22,720 bases of DNA. It comes from CAKSEI01 sp964403505 (lineage in GTDB: Bacteria > Bacillota > Clostridia > Oscillospirales > CAG-272). The notes beneath the pieces were generated by a model. That model searched no databases. It was not told the origin of the DNA and was given only the letters and a program-made list of their open reading frames with translations. A program made the translations under genes and the position numbers. The stretch spans positions 1 through 22,720 of the forward strand of contig CAYOFP010000026.1 in NCBI GenBank assembly GCA_964403505.1, in the 5' to 3' direction. This document shows, piece after piece, positions 1 through 7,504 of the stretch. The first letter of the stretch is position 1. Each line of letters starts with the position of its first letter.

Positions 1-36
1 GCGGGGAAAACTTTTTGCCTAAAAAGTTTTCCCCGC
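1..36. repeat. 36-bp perfect palindrome (hairpin repeat, module B)
   Basis: Two 16-base arms (1-16 and 21-36) are perfectly complementary around the loop GCCT. The same arms recur exactly at 7535-7570 with a different loop, AGAC. The element sits 10 nt beyond the stop codon of the minus-strand AraC gene, so it may terminate that transcript; any downstream T-run would lie outside the window. The A/T run at the top of the stem is typical of the other hairpin repeats in this window. Confidence 0.8.
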
Positions 37-46
37 AAAAATCCCC

Positions 47-835
47 CTACTTATGCGCACGGCGATACTCACGGGGGGTGACGCCTTTGGCGGCGAGGAA
101 GCAGCGATTGAAGGTGCGGGGGGTGGAGAAGCCGCTCTCGGAGGCGACCTCGGTAACGGTCATTTCGCCGTCCCGGAGCATGCGGCAGGCGTCGTTCACA
201 CGCAGGGCGTTGATATACTCCTTAAATCCCGTGCCGAGCTTACCGTTAAAAACATGAGAGATATAATATTCGCTGACGCCGAGGGTCTTTGCGGCGCTCG
301 AGAGGCTGATATCCGAGCGATAATTCTCATAGCAATAGGAAATAATACGCTTGAGAGTATTTTCATCATACCGCCGGCTTTTCTTTATCTCGAGCCGGGG
401 CATAATCTCGCACAAAACGAGCATGAGTTGTGCCCTGCGGCGGGTATCGGCATAGGATTCGCCCGAGTCCATGCCGCTGACGATATCCGCAAGAATTGAC
501 TTTATCCGTCCGCTCTTGTCCGCCGCGCGAAGGAGGGGCGAGACGGGCACGCCCGAGCGAAAAAGCCCGGAAAATTCGGGGCAGACATCGGCGGAGAAAA
601 TCAAAAGATAATGGGGCGGTTTGACGATATCGTGATAATTGTGTATCTGATTGGGAAAAGCAATGAAAATATCGCCTGCCGTTGCAGTACACTCTATACC
701 GTCAGCACGGCAAACGCTCTTTCCGCCGAGGAAATAAATCAGCTCAATGTGGGTATGCAGATGCGGGTCAGGCGTGAGGCCGACCGACTCGGTCGCATAC
801 AGAGGCAAGGGTTTTGTCTCGACAGAGAAATACAT
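47..835 (-). CDS. AraC-family transcriptional regulator with N-terminal cupin
   Basis: A 262-residue cytoplasmic DNA-binding regulator, likely sensing a sugar-like effector and controlling the divergent operon that starts at 970. Residues about 20-90 look like a small beta-rich cupin effector domain (HLHTHIELIYFLGG, then GDIFIAFPNQIHNY). Residues about 157-259 form the double helix-turn-helix: a first helix pair around LSSAAKTLGVSEYYISHVF and a second around VTEVASESGFSTPRTFNRCF, ending in the usual GVTPREYRR. Length is normal for the family. Its promoter overlaps that of the divergent operon on the opposite strand. The effector and the target sites are unknown; regulation of the neighbouring operon is inferred from divergence only. 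Confidence 0.93.
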   Translation of the reverse strand: MYFSVETKPLPLYATESVGLTPDPHLHTHIELIYFLGGKSVCRADGIECTATAGDIFIAFPNQIHNYHDIVKPPHYLLIFSADVCPEFSGLFRSGVPVSPLLRAADKSGRIKSILADIVSGMDSGESYADTRRRAQLMLVLCEIMPRLEIKKSRRYDENTLKRIISYCYENYRSDISLSSAAKTLGVSEYYISHVFNGKLGTGFKEYINALRVNDACRMLRDGEMTVTEVASESGFSTPRTFNRCFLAAKGVTPREYRRAHK

Positions 836-891
836 TTTATAAAAAACTCACTTTCTGCGCAATTTTTGTCTGATTTTTTTGTGATTATGTC

Positions 892-920
892 TTGAATTAT
901 ATACCACTTTATTGTAAAAT
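892..920 (+). promoter_or_regulatory. Sigma-A-type promoter for the sugar operon
   Basis: TTGAAT (892-897) and TAAAAT (915-920) are separated by 17 bp. Transcription would start near 927, leaving a leader of about 43 nt before the first gene at 970. It overlaps the divergent promoter almost completely, so polymerase binding in one direction should exclude the other. Confidence 0.65.
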
Positions 921-924
921 GCAA
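896..924 (-). promoter_or_regulatory. Sigma-A-type promoter for the AraC gene
   Basis: Read on the minus strand, TTGCAT (924-919) and TATAAT (901-896) are separated by 17 bp, a near-consensus arrangement. Transcription would start near 889 and run into the regulator, whose start codon is at 835. It occupies the same DNA as the plus-strand promoter at 892-920. Confidence 0.65.
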
Positions 925-940
925 GTAGTAAATAATAAAA

Positions 941-957
941 TGCACCGTATCGGTGCA
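941..957. promoter_or_regulatory. 7-bp dyad in the leader, possible operator
   Basis: TGCACCG TAT CGGTGCA is a perfect 7-bp inverted repeat with a 3-nt centre. It lies about 15 nt downstream of the predicted start site and directly before the ribosome binding site AAAGGAG. It could be a repressor operator or an RNA hairpin limiting translation. A similar dyad occurs in the recA promoter (17526-17539). Confidence 0.45.
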
Positions 958-969
958 AAAGGAGAAGAA

Positions 970-1773
970 ATGTTACCTATTGCTTTACAGCTATACTCAG
1001 TCCGTGACGCCATGGGCGCAGACCTCGAGGGAACGCTGCGTGCAGTCAGCGAGATGGGGTATGACGGAGTGGAGACGGCGGGTCTTTTCGACAAAACACC
1101 CGAAGAATTTGCGGCCCTGCTCAAAAAATACAACCTCACGCCCGTTTCGGCTCACGTCCCGGTAAGCGAATTTGAAAACGACTGTGCAGGCACCTGCGCC
1201 GCATATGCGGCACTTGGGGTGATGAATGTCTCCCTGCCGTATGTCGAGCCCGTGAAGCTTCCCACACGTGAGGGATATCCGGCGTTCCGTGAGCTGATCA
1301 TCAAAACAGCGGCGGAGCTCGGAAAATACGGCATCACGCTGTCCTACCACAACCATGATTTTGAATTTGAGAAGGCAGACGGCAAGAACCTGCTCGACAT
1401 TTTGTATGATGATTTAGACGAAAGCATACTGCAAACGCAGATCGACACCTGCTGGGCGAATGTCGGCGGAGAGAACCCGAGCGAATACGTTCTTTCCTAC
1501 GCAGGCAGATGCCCGACCGTGCACTTAAAGGACTTCGACGGAGTTAAGGGCGAAAATATGTATGCACTGATCGGCATTGACGATGATAAGCCGGCAGGCG
1601 AATTCGGCTTCCGCCCCTGCGGATACGGTAGACAGGATATCAAAAGCATCGTCGCCGCCTCGGAAAAAGCAGGCGCAAAATGGCTGATCGTTGAGCAGGA
1701 TAACCCTGCACTTGATAAAACACCGCTCGAATGTGCAAAGATGAGCATAAAATATCTAAAGGAGATGAACTAA
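970..1773 (+). CDS. TIM-barrel sugar isomerase/epimerase (AP-endonuclease-2 fold)
   Basis: A 267-residue cytoplasmic enzyme of the sugar phosphate isomerase/epimerase superfamily (the IolE/IolI/YcjR group). These proteins bind a divalent metal at the mouth of a TIM barrel and move carbonyl groups or epimerise keto-sugars or keto-inositols. Visible hallmarks are the start IALQLYSVRD, a YHNHDFEFEK strand, IDTCWANVGG, VHLKDFDG and WLIVEQD, which would provide the acidic and histidine metal ligands. ATG 970 is chosen because AAAGGAGAAG lies just upstream; the frame is open back to a TTG at 892, but that would fall inside the promoter. It is the first gene of the operon and ends 1 nt before the next. 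The substrate cannot be read from sequence; a 3-keto-sugar epimerase like YcjR is one possibility. Confidence 0.9.
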   Translation: MLPIALQLYSVRDAMGADLEGTLRAVSEMGYDGVETAGLFDKTPEEFAALLKKYNLTPVSAHVPVSEFENDCAGTCAAYAALGVMNVSLPYVEPVKLPTREGYPAFRELIIKTAAELGKYGITLSYHNHDFEFEKADGKNLLDILYDDLDESILQTQIDTCWANVGGENPSEYVLSYAGRCPTVHLKDFDGVKGENMYALIGIDDDKPAGEFGFRPCGYGRQDIKSIVAASEKAGAKWLIVEQDNPALDKTPLECAKMSIKYLKEMN

Positions 1774-1774
1774 G

Positions 1775-2917
1775 ATGGGTGAATTTGACAGATACGCAGA
1801 TTCCGCACAGACCGTGCGTGATATGAACAAGAAGGTAAAGGTCGGCATTATAGGAACCGGCTGGATCGCAGAGTCTCACATCACGAGATACCTCGAGATG
1901 GAGGACGTAGAGGTCGTGGCTTTAGCGGACATCGTCCCCGGCAAGGCCGCAGAATTTGCAAAAAAATACAAGGTCGAGGGAGCGAGGATATACGATTCGG
2001 ACATGGCGCTGCTCGACGGTGAGAAGGAGCTCGACGCCGTCTCGATCTGTACCTATAACGCACAGCATGCGCCCTGCGCCATCCATGCGCTCGAGCACGG
2101 TGTGAACGTCATGCTCGAAAAGCCGTTCACCGTAACGCTCGACGAGGCGATCGAGGTAATGCGTGCCGAGAAGAAGAGCGGCAAGATCCTCACCATCGGC
2201 TTCCAGCCCAGAATGAGCGACAACATGCAGATGATAAAGAAGATCGTCGACTCGGGCGAGCTCGGCAAGGTATACTACCTGCAGGCAGGCGGCGGACGCC
2301 GCCGCGGTATCCCCACGCCCTACGGCACGACCTTTATCGAAAAGGAGACCGGCGGCGTCGGCGCTGTCGGTGATATCGGCGCATACTCGATCGATATGCT
2401 TATGAAGGCAGTCGGCTATCCGAAGCCGCTCACCGTATCGGGTTACACGAGTGCCTTTTTCGGCACAGACCCGGGATATTATGAGGCACACCCCGAATAT
2501 GCAAAAAAATTCGGCGTGGATGACTTCTCGGCGGCGTTTGTCCGTCTCGAGGGCGATATCATCCTCGATTTCCGCATTTCCTGGGCGATGAATATGGACA
2601 CGGCAGGCGATGCGCTCATCCTCGGAACAAAGGGCGGTCTGCGCATCCCCTCGACAGACTGCTGGAACGGCGAATTCGGCAAGCCCCTCACGATATACAA
2701 GACCCTCGGCGGCACACCGCTCCAGTACGAGGTGCCCCTGCTTCCCTCAAAGGATTTCTTCTATGAGAAGCTCCGTTCCTTTATCGACGCAGTAAAGACC
2801 GGCGGCGAGGCGACGGTTCCCTCGTCCGAGATCGTCTACAACCAGGCGATCATCGACGGTATCACAAAGAGTGCGGCGCTCGGCCGTGAAGTGGAAATCA
2901 CCATTCCGGAAGTATAA
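1775..2917 (+). CDS. Gfo/Idh/MocA-family NAD(P)-dependent oxidoreductase 1
   Basis: A 380-residue cytoplasmic dehydrogenase. The N-terminal Rossmann domain has GTGWIA at 27-32, and the conserved EKP at 115-117 carries the catalytic lysine; the C-terminal alpha/beta domain binds substrate. In the motif that usually reads D-x-G-x-H-x-x-D, this protein has D200-IGA-Y204-SID, with tyrosine in place of histidine, as in the glucose-fructose oxidoreductase and dihydrodiol dehydrogenase branch. A GGAG ten bases upstream supports ATG 1775; an internal ATG at residue 17 has no good ribosome site. It starts 1 nt after the isomerase and is surely co-transcribed with it. It probably oxidises a sugar hydroxyl, or reduces a keto-sugar, in the pathway shared with its neighbours. 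Substrate unknown. Confidence 0.93.
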   Translation: MGEFDRYADSAQTVRDMNKKVKVGIIGTGWIAESHITRYLEMEDVEVVALADIVPGKAAEFAKKYKVEGARIYDSDMALLDGEKELDAVSICTYNAQHAPCAIHALEHGVNVMLEKPFTVTLDEAIEVMRAEKKSGKILTIGFQPRMSDNMQMIKKIVDSGELGKVYYLQAGGGRRRGIPTPYGTTFIEKETGGVGAVGDIGAYSIDMLMKAVGYPKPLTVSGYTSAFFGTDPGYYEAHPEYAKKFGVDDFSAAFVRLEGDIILDFRISWAMNMDTAGDALILGTKGGLRIPSTDCWNGEFGKPLTIYKTLGGTPLQYEVPLLPSKDFFYEKLRSFIDAVKTGGEATVPSSEIVYNQAIIDGITKSAALGREVEITIPEV

Positions 2918-2929
2918 GAGGTATTAAAT

Positions 2930-4012
2930 ATGACACACAGAATAGGCATTATAGGCTGCGGCGGCATTGCGAACGGAAAGCATATGCCCGCCCTCAAGGA
3001 ATTAAAGAACGTCGAGATGGTGGCATTCTGCGACGTCATCCCCGAGCGTGCGGAAAAGGCGGCAAAGACATACGGCACGCCTGATGCAAAGGTATACACC
3101 GACTACAAAGAGCTCTTGAAGGATGAGAGCATCGATGCGGTGCACGTCTGCACACCCAACCGCCATCACAGCTATATCACCGTCGATGCACTCCACGCAG
3201 GCAAGAACGTCCTGTGCGAGAAGCCGATGGCGATCAACTCGGTCGAGGCGAAGAAGATGCTCGACGCCGCAAAGGAAACAGGTAAGGTGCTCACAATAGG
3301 ATATCAGGGCAGAAACCGCCAGGACTCCATGTATCTGAAGCGGGAATGCAACGAAGGCTCGCTCGGCGATATCTATTATGCAAAGGCGACTGCGCTTCGC
3401 CGCCGTGCCGTACCGACATGGGGCGTATTCTTAAACGAATATGAGCAGGGCGGCGGTCCGCTCATCGACATCGGCACGCATGCGCTCGACCTCACCCTCT
3501 GGATGATGAATAACTACAAGCCGAAGTACTGCGTCGGCACGACATATCACAAGCTGAATAAAGACACCCAGACCGGCAACGCATGGGGCGACTGGGATCC
3601 CGACGGATTCACGGTCGAGGACTCGGCATTCGGCTTTATCGTCATGGAAAACGGTGCGACCATCGTGCTCGAGAGCGCATGGGCGCTCAACACCCTCGAC
3701 GTGCGCGAGGCGGTAACCTCCCTCTGCGGAACAAAGGGCGGCGCGGACATGAACGACGGTCTGAGATTCAATTTCATACGCGGCGGAAAACAGTGCGTCA
3801 TGACCCCTGATATGAACGCAGGAAAAGTCGATTTCTTTGACGGCGACGCATCCGATACCCCGGCTTCCATCGAGGCATCCAGATTCTACAATGCGATCGA
3901 CACGGGAGCTGAGCCCGTCGTACTTCCCGAGCAGGCATACTGCGTGACGAGAATACTCGAGGGTATTTACGAATCGTCAAAAACGGGAAAACCCTATTAT
4001 TTTGATAATTGA
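2930..4012 (+). CDS. Gfo/Idh/MocA-family NAD(P)-dependent oxidoreductase 2
   Basis: A 360-residue member of the same superfamily. It has the nucleotide-binding GCGGIA at 9-14, EKP at 97-99 and a standard D180-IGT-H184-ALD motif with the catalytic histidine intact. A run of three arginines near 157-159 (ALRRRAVPTWG) parallels RRR in oxidoreductase 1, so the two may share substrate features such as a negative charge. It follows the previous gene by 12 nt with GAGG upstream of ATG. Two paralogues side by side with different catalytic residues suggest two steps of one route, for example oxidation and later re-reduction. Exact reaction unknown. Confidence 0.93.
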   Translation: MTHRIGIIGCGGIANGKHMPALKELKNVEMVAFCDVIPERAEKAAKTYGTPDAKVYTDYKELLKDESIDAVHVCTPNRHHSYITVDALHAGKNVLCEKPMAINSVEAKKMLDAAKETGKVLTIGYQGRNRQDSMYLKRECNEGSLGDIYYAKATALRRRAVPTWGVFLNEYEQGGGPLIDIGTHALDLTLWMMNNYKPKYCVGTTYHKLNKDTQTGNAWGDWDPDGFTVEDSAFGFIVMENGATIVLESAWALNTLDVREAVTSLCGTKGGADMNDGLRFNFIRGGKQCVMTPDMNAGKVDFFDGDASDTPASIEASRFYNAIDTGAEPVVLPEQAYCVTRILEGIYESSKTGKPYYFDN

Positions 4013-4021
4013 GGATAAAGA

Positions 4022-4990
4022 ATGAAACTTTGTGTACTTGAAAATCTATACGGCGGAATACCGTTTGAAAAATCACTTGAAAAGCTTGCATCTCTCGGCG
4101 TGAAAACGCTCGAGATCGGCGCAGGCGGATACCCGGGCAAGGCGCACTGCAATCCCGAGGTGTTGCTTGCCGATCCTGCGGCGCTTGATGAATTCAAAAG
4201 CACGCTCGAGCGCCACGGCATGGAGATCGCAGCGCTCGCCTGCCACGGAAACCCCGTTCATCCCGACAAGGATGTAGCAAAGATGTACGACACCGACTTT
4301 AAAAACGCCATTCTCCTCGCCGAGAAGCTCGGCGTCGACACCATCGTCGGCTTTTCGGGCTGTCCCGGTGACAGCGAGAGCTCGGTGCGCCCGAACTGGG
4401 TCACCTGCTCCTGGCCGCCGGACTATATGGAGACGCTCGAATGGCAATGGAACGAGGTGCTCATCCCCTATTGGAAAGAAACTGCTGCATTTGCCGCATC
4501 TCACGGCATAAAGAAGATCGCATTTGAGATGCACCCCGGCTTTTGCGTATACAATCCTGCTACCCTCCTGCGTCTGCGTGAGGCGGTAGGCGATATCATC
4601 GGTGCAAACTTCGACCCCAGCCATCTCATATGGCAGGGCATCGACCCCGTTGCGGCGATAAGAAAGCTCAAGGGTGCGATCTACCACTTCCATGCGAAGG
4701 ATACAAAGGTAGACACCTACAACACTGCGGTAAACGGCGTGCTCGATACCGGGCACTACACAAACGAGGGCACACGCTCCTGGATCTTCCGCACGGTCGG
4801 ATACGGCCACGATGCGCAGTATTGGCGTGATATGATAAGCGAGCTGCGTCTCGGCGGTTACGACGGCGCTATCTCGATCGAACATGAGGACTCGCTCATG
4901 TCCATCGACGAGGGACTCGAAAAGGCGGTCACGTTCTTACGTGCGTCGATCATAGGCGATAAAAAGCCCGACAGCATAAGCTGGGCATAA
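4022..4990 (+). CDS. TIM-barrel sugar isomerase/epimerase or keto-glycoside lyase-like protein
   Basis: A 322-residue AP-endonuclease-2-fold protein. Likely metal and catalytic residues are E169 and H171 (FEMHPGF), D198 and H201 (FDPSHLIW), H222 and H224 (YHFHAKD) and E287 (SIEHED). It is longer than the isomerase at 970 and belongs to a different branch, carrying a tryptophan-rich insert around 126-151. Related fold members include inosose dehydratase, hydroxypyruvate isomerase and the catalytic subunits of C-glycoside deglycosidases, which act after a Gfo/Idh enzyme has made a 3-keto sugar. No gene for the small deglycosidase partner is present. It starts 9 nt after oxidoreductase 2. The lyase idea is inference from context. 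Confidence 0.9.
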   Translation: MKLCVLENLYGGIPFEKSLEKLASLGVKTLEIGAGGYPGKAHCNPEVLLADPAALDEFKSTLERHGMEIAALACHGNPVHPDKDVAKMYDTDFKNAILLAEKLGVDTIVGFSGCPGDSESSVRPNWVTCSWPPDYMETLEWQWNEVLIPYWKETAAFAASHGIKKIAFEMHPGFCVYNPATLLRLREAVGDIIGANFDPSHLIWQGIDPVAAIRKLKGAIYHFHAKDTKVDTYNTAVNGVLDTGHYTNEGTRSWIFRTVGYGHDAQYWRDMISELRLGGYDGAISIEHEDSLMSIDEGLEKAVTFLRASIIGDKKPDSISWA

Positions 4991-4996
4991 GAATCT

Positions 4997-5024
4997 AAGG
5001 GGGAAAGGACTCTTCCCCCTTTTT
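4997..5024 (+). terminator. Rho-independent terminator inside the operon
   Basis: AAGGGGGAA (4997-5005) pairs perfectly with TTCCCCCTT (5013-5021) around a 7-nt loop, followed directly by further T residues to 5024. It lies 7 nt after the fourth gene's stop. With no obvious promoter before the fifth gene, it probably acts as a partial terminator that lowers expression of the last oxidoreductase. Confidence 0.75.
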
Positions 5025-5050
5025 GAAAGGATAAAACAAAAGCGATATTC

Positions 5051-6094
5051 ATGAAAAACCTGGTTGTTATAGGCTACGGCGGAATGGGCGGCGGCTTCCA
5101 CGTGAAGCATGCGCTCGAGGACGGCGTAGTAAACCTGCTCGGCATATTTGATACCGACCCGGAAAAACAAAAAAAGGCCGTGGCAAACGGCATCTATTCC
5201 TACAGCTCTCTTGACGAGGTGCTCTCCGACAGCCGTGTCGACATCTGCACCGTCGCCATCCCGAACGATTCTCATCTTGACACGGTAGTCCGTTGTCTCG
5301 AGGCAGGCAAAAACGTGATATGCGAAAAGCCTGTCGCTCTTTCGAGCGCCGATCTCGACGCTATGATAGCGGCGGCGGAAAAGGCAGGAAAGGTCTTTTC
5401 CGTCCATCAGAACAGGCGCTGGGACGTCGACTATCTCGCAATGAAGGAGATATACGACTCGGGTGCGATCGGCGAAGTCTTTGACATCGAGTCACGCATA
5501 CATGGCTCGCGCGGCATTCCGTCCGACTGGCGGTGCGAAAAAGAGCACGGCGGCGGTATGATACTCGACTGGGGCGTACACCTCATCGACCAAATACTGC
5601 AAATAGTACCCGGAAAGATAAAGTCTGTTTACTGCGAGCTCGACAATATCACGACAGAGGATGTCGACGACGGCTTCAAACTCCGTCTGACGTTTGAGAA
5701 CGGCTGCCGTGCGCTCATCGAGGTCGGCACGTACAACTTCATCTCTATGCCCCGATTCTATATGCGCGGCAAAAAGGGAACGGCGATGATCACCGACTGG
5801 CGTCAGAGTGCGCAGATCGTCGAGTGCACGCATTGGCATGAAAATGAGGTCCTGCCCGTGCAGACTGCCGCAGGACTGACAAAGACTATGGCTCCGAGAG
5901 ACGAAGTCACAACAAAAACCTACGAGTGGACACGTCCCGAATCGGATGTGTACGATTACTACCGTAATTTCGTCCGTGCCATCGACGGCAAAGAACAGCA
6001 GCTCGTCACCCATCCCGAAATGCGTCGGGTCATGCAGGTGATGGAAGCCGCCTTCTCCTCCGGCGAGAAGCATGCGGTGGTTGCGTTTGAGTGA
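5051..6094 (+). CDS. Gfo/Idh/MocA-family NAD(P)-dependent oxidoreductase 3
   Basis: A 347-residue dehydrogenase with the nucleotide-binding stretch VVIGYGGMGGG at 5-15, EKP at 92-94 and D173-WGV-H177-LID with catalytic histidine. It is a different branch from oxidoreductases 1 and 2 (HQNRRWDVDY and GGGMILDWGVH are typical of the YdgJ/scyllo-inositol dehydrogenase-like group). The start at 5051 has no close ribosome site; the nearest, AAAGGA, is about 20 nt upstream, so translation may be weak. It is separated from the other operon genes by the hairpin at 4997-5024, which suggests lower or differential expression. Followed by a strong hairpin at 6109-6134. Substrate unknown. Confidence 0.92.
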   Translation: MKNLVVIGYGGMGGGFHVKHALEDGVVNLLGIFDTDPEKQKKAVANGIYSYSSLDEVLSDSRVDICTVAIPNDSHLDTVVRCLEAGKNVICEKPVALSSADLDAMIAAAEKAGKVFSVHQNRRWDVDYLAMKEIYDSGAIGEVFDIESRIHGSRGIPSDWRCEKEHGGGMILDWGVHLIDQILQIVPGKIKSVYCELDNITTEDVDDGFKLRLTFENGCRALIEVGTYNFISMPRFYMRGKKGTAMITDWRQSAQIVECTHWHENEVLPVQTAAGLTKTMAPRDEVTTKTYEWTRPESDVYDYYRNFVRAIDGKEQQLVTHPEMRRVMQVMEAAFSSGEKHAVVAFE

Positions 6095-6108
6095 GGAATT
6101 TTATGTGG

Positions 6109-6138
6109 GGGACACTTTTTGTAAAAAGTGTCCCTTTT
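6109..6138 (+). terminator. Hairpin terminator ending the sugar operon (repeat module A)
   Basis: GGGACACTTTTT (6109-6120) pairs with AAAAAGTGTCCC (6123-6134), followed by TTTT. It lies 15 nt after the last operon gene. Because the stem itself holds A and T runs it could work in both directions. It is also the first module of a composite repeat. Confidence 0.75.
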
Positions 6139-6294
6139 GCGGTGCCCGGCTCTGCCTGCGGTGCGAGACGCACCTTGTCAATCGCCGACCGCTACACTTC
6201 GTTATGCCCGCTTCATCCGCCACCGGCGGCGCGGGCAACCTCACCCCACACCCCCTTCAAAAACTTTTGAGGGGGAAGGTTATTGGCGACAGAG
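6109..6294. repeat. Composite intergenic repeat (modules A-C-D), copy 1
   Basis: This copy consists of hairpin A (6109-6134), about 115 nt of GC-rich filler with small dyads, hairpin C (6251-6275, CCCCC/GGGGG with an inner TCAAAA/TTTTGA) and the tag GGCGACAGAG (6285-6294). The same order of modules occurs near 7505-7619 and 22557-22650. The rest of the gap to the Fic gene holds only its promoter. An open frame across 6072-6350 has no coding character and is dismissed. Confidence 0.65.
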
Positions 6295-6391
6295 ATAAAG
6301 TTTTTGCGTCGCTTTTTGGGGCAAGCGGCCTATACAGGTTTCTCCCCTGAACAAGTCAAAAAATATATTTGAGATTTTTTCTCATTACATA

Positions 6392-6420
6392 TAGATTATT
6401 CTCCTCAAATGTGTTATAAT
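6392..6420 (+). promoter_or_regulatory. Extended -10 promoter for the Fic gene
   Basis: TGTTATAAT (6412-6420) is an extended -10 element; a weak -35 (TAGATT, 6392-6397) lies 17 bp upstream. A 7-bp inverted repeat, ATTTGAG (6367-6373) and CTCAAAT (6404-6410), straddles the -35 and could be an operator, perhaps for the winged-helix tail of the Fic protein itself. Confidence 0.6.
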
Positions 6421-6448
6421 TGACGAGAATACGGGCAAGGTGAGGAAA

Positions 6449-7489
6449 ATGAGGCATTTTAATTACAGCGTACTGAAAGACACGAAATGGGATAACGAGA
6501 TAGTAAACTACCTTTCTTTGATCCACGAAGAAAAGGGCAAACAGTCCTTATATTATAAACAAAAGCCCGACGAGCTAAACAGCTTAGTAGAGATCGCAAA
6601 AATCCAAAGTACGGAAAGCTCCAACTCTATCGAGGGCATTCGTACGACCGAAATGCGTCTGAGACAGCTTATGAGCGAGAAAACAGCTCCGAAAAACCGT
6701 GATGAGAAAGAGATTGCCGGATACAGGGACGTTTTAAATGTTGTTCACGAAAATTTTGAGTATATCCCTCTGACACCGAATTATATATTACAACTTCATA
6801 AAATTATGTTCCGTCATACGGATTTAAGCTTCGGCGGCAGTTTTAAAAATGTGCAGAATTATATCAGCGCGACCGATCCCGGCGGGAAAAGATATACTTT
6901 ATTTACTCCGACACCTCCCTATGAAACCCCCGCAGCAGTGCAGGAGATCTGTCATGAATTTAACTGTGTTATCGGCGAAGGAAAAGTTGATCCTCTTTTG
7001 GTGATCCCGGTGTTTATCCACGATTTTCTCTGTATTCATCCGTTTATTGACGGCAACGGAAGAATGTCACGGCTTTTGACGACCCTGCTTTTGTACCGAA
7101 GCGGCTATGAGGTGGGAAAATATATTTCGCTAGAAGCAAAAACTGCAAAATCCAAGGCTTCGTATTATGACGCTCTCGAGCTTTCTCAAAACGGCTGGCA
7201 CGAGGGAAATGACGATCCGACAGCGTTTATAAAATATCTGCTCGGCACGATCATTGAGGCGTACCGTGATTTTGATGAAAGAATGAATATTATAAGTCCG
7301 TCGAGCCTTGATACCGTGATAAAGGCTGTTCAAAACAGGCTCGGCAAATTTACAAAGCGTGATATATCCGAGCTTTGCCCGTCAATCAGTGCATCGACCG
7401 TTGAGCGACACTTGAAAAAGCTGTGCGCAGACGGCGTGATTTTAAAAAACGGCGGCGGACGGTCAACATATTATGTAAAGAACGAATAG
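6449..7489 (+). CDS. Fic-domain protein with N-terminal inhibitory motif and C-terminal winged helix
   Basis: A 346-residue Fic protein. Such enzymes usually transfer AMP or another nucleotide monophosphate to hydroxyl side chains of target proteins. The active-site motif HPFIDGNGRMSR is complete at 197-208, with H197 the catalytic base. An inhibitory S-x-x-x-E-G motif (S58 to G63) near the N-terminus marks it as a self-inhibited class II Fic, so no separate antitoxin is needed, and none is seen. Residues about 285-345 form a winged helix (ISASTVERHLKKLCADGVILK), suggesting DNA binding and perhaps autoregulation. ATG 6449 is chosen with AAGGTG upstream; a GTG at 6440 is in frame. The gene is visibly more AT-rich than its neighbours and has its own promoter, suggesting acquisition. 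Target unknown. Confidence 0.92.
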   Translation: MRHFNYSVLKDTKWDNEIVNYLSLIHEEKGKQSLYYKQKPDELNSLVEIAKIQSTESSNSIEGIRTTEMRLRQLMSEKTAPKNRDEKEIAGYRDVLNVVHENFEYIPLTPNYILQLHKIMFRHTDLSFGGSFKNVQNYISATDPGGKRYTLFTPTPPYETPAAVQEICHEFNCVIGEGKVDPLLVIPVFIHDFLCIHPFIDGNGRMSRLLTTLLLYRSGYEVGKYISLEAKTAKSKASYYDALELSQNGWHEGNDDPTAFIKYLLGTIIEAYRDFDERMNIISPSSLDTVIKAVQNRLGKFTKRDISELCPSISASTVERHLKKLCADGVILKNGGGRSTYYVKNE

Positions 7490-7504
7490 AGGGTTTGTAT
7501 ATGG

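Noticed and set aside
892..969. Upstream TTG start for the first isomerase gene
   Set aside because: The codon is the -35 hexamer of the promoter; ATG 970 has AAAGGAG upstream and matches the family start.
6072..6350. 92-codon open frame after the sugar operon
   Set aside because: It runs through hairpin repeats, has low-complexity composition and no ribosome site or recognisable domain.
6440..7489. Fic gene as half of a Fic/antitoxin pair
   Set aside because: The inhibitory S-x-x-x-E-G motif is within the same chain and no small partner gene lies next to it.
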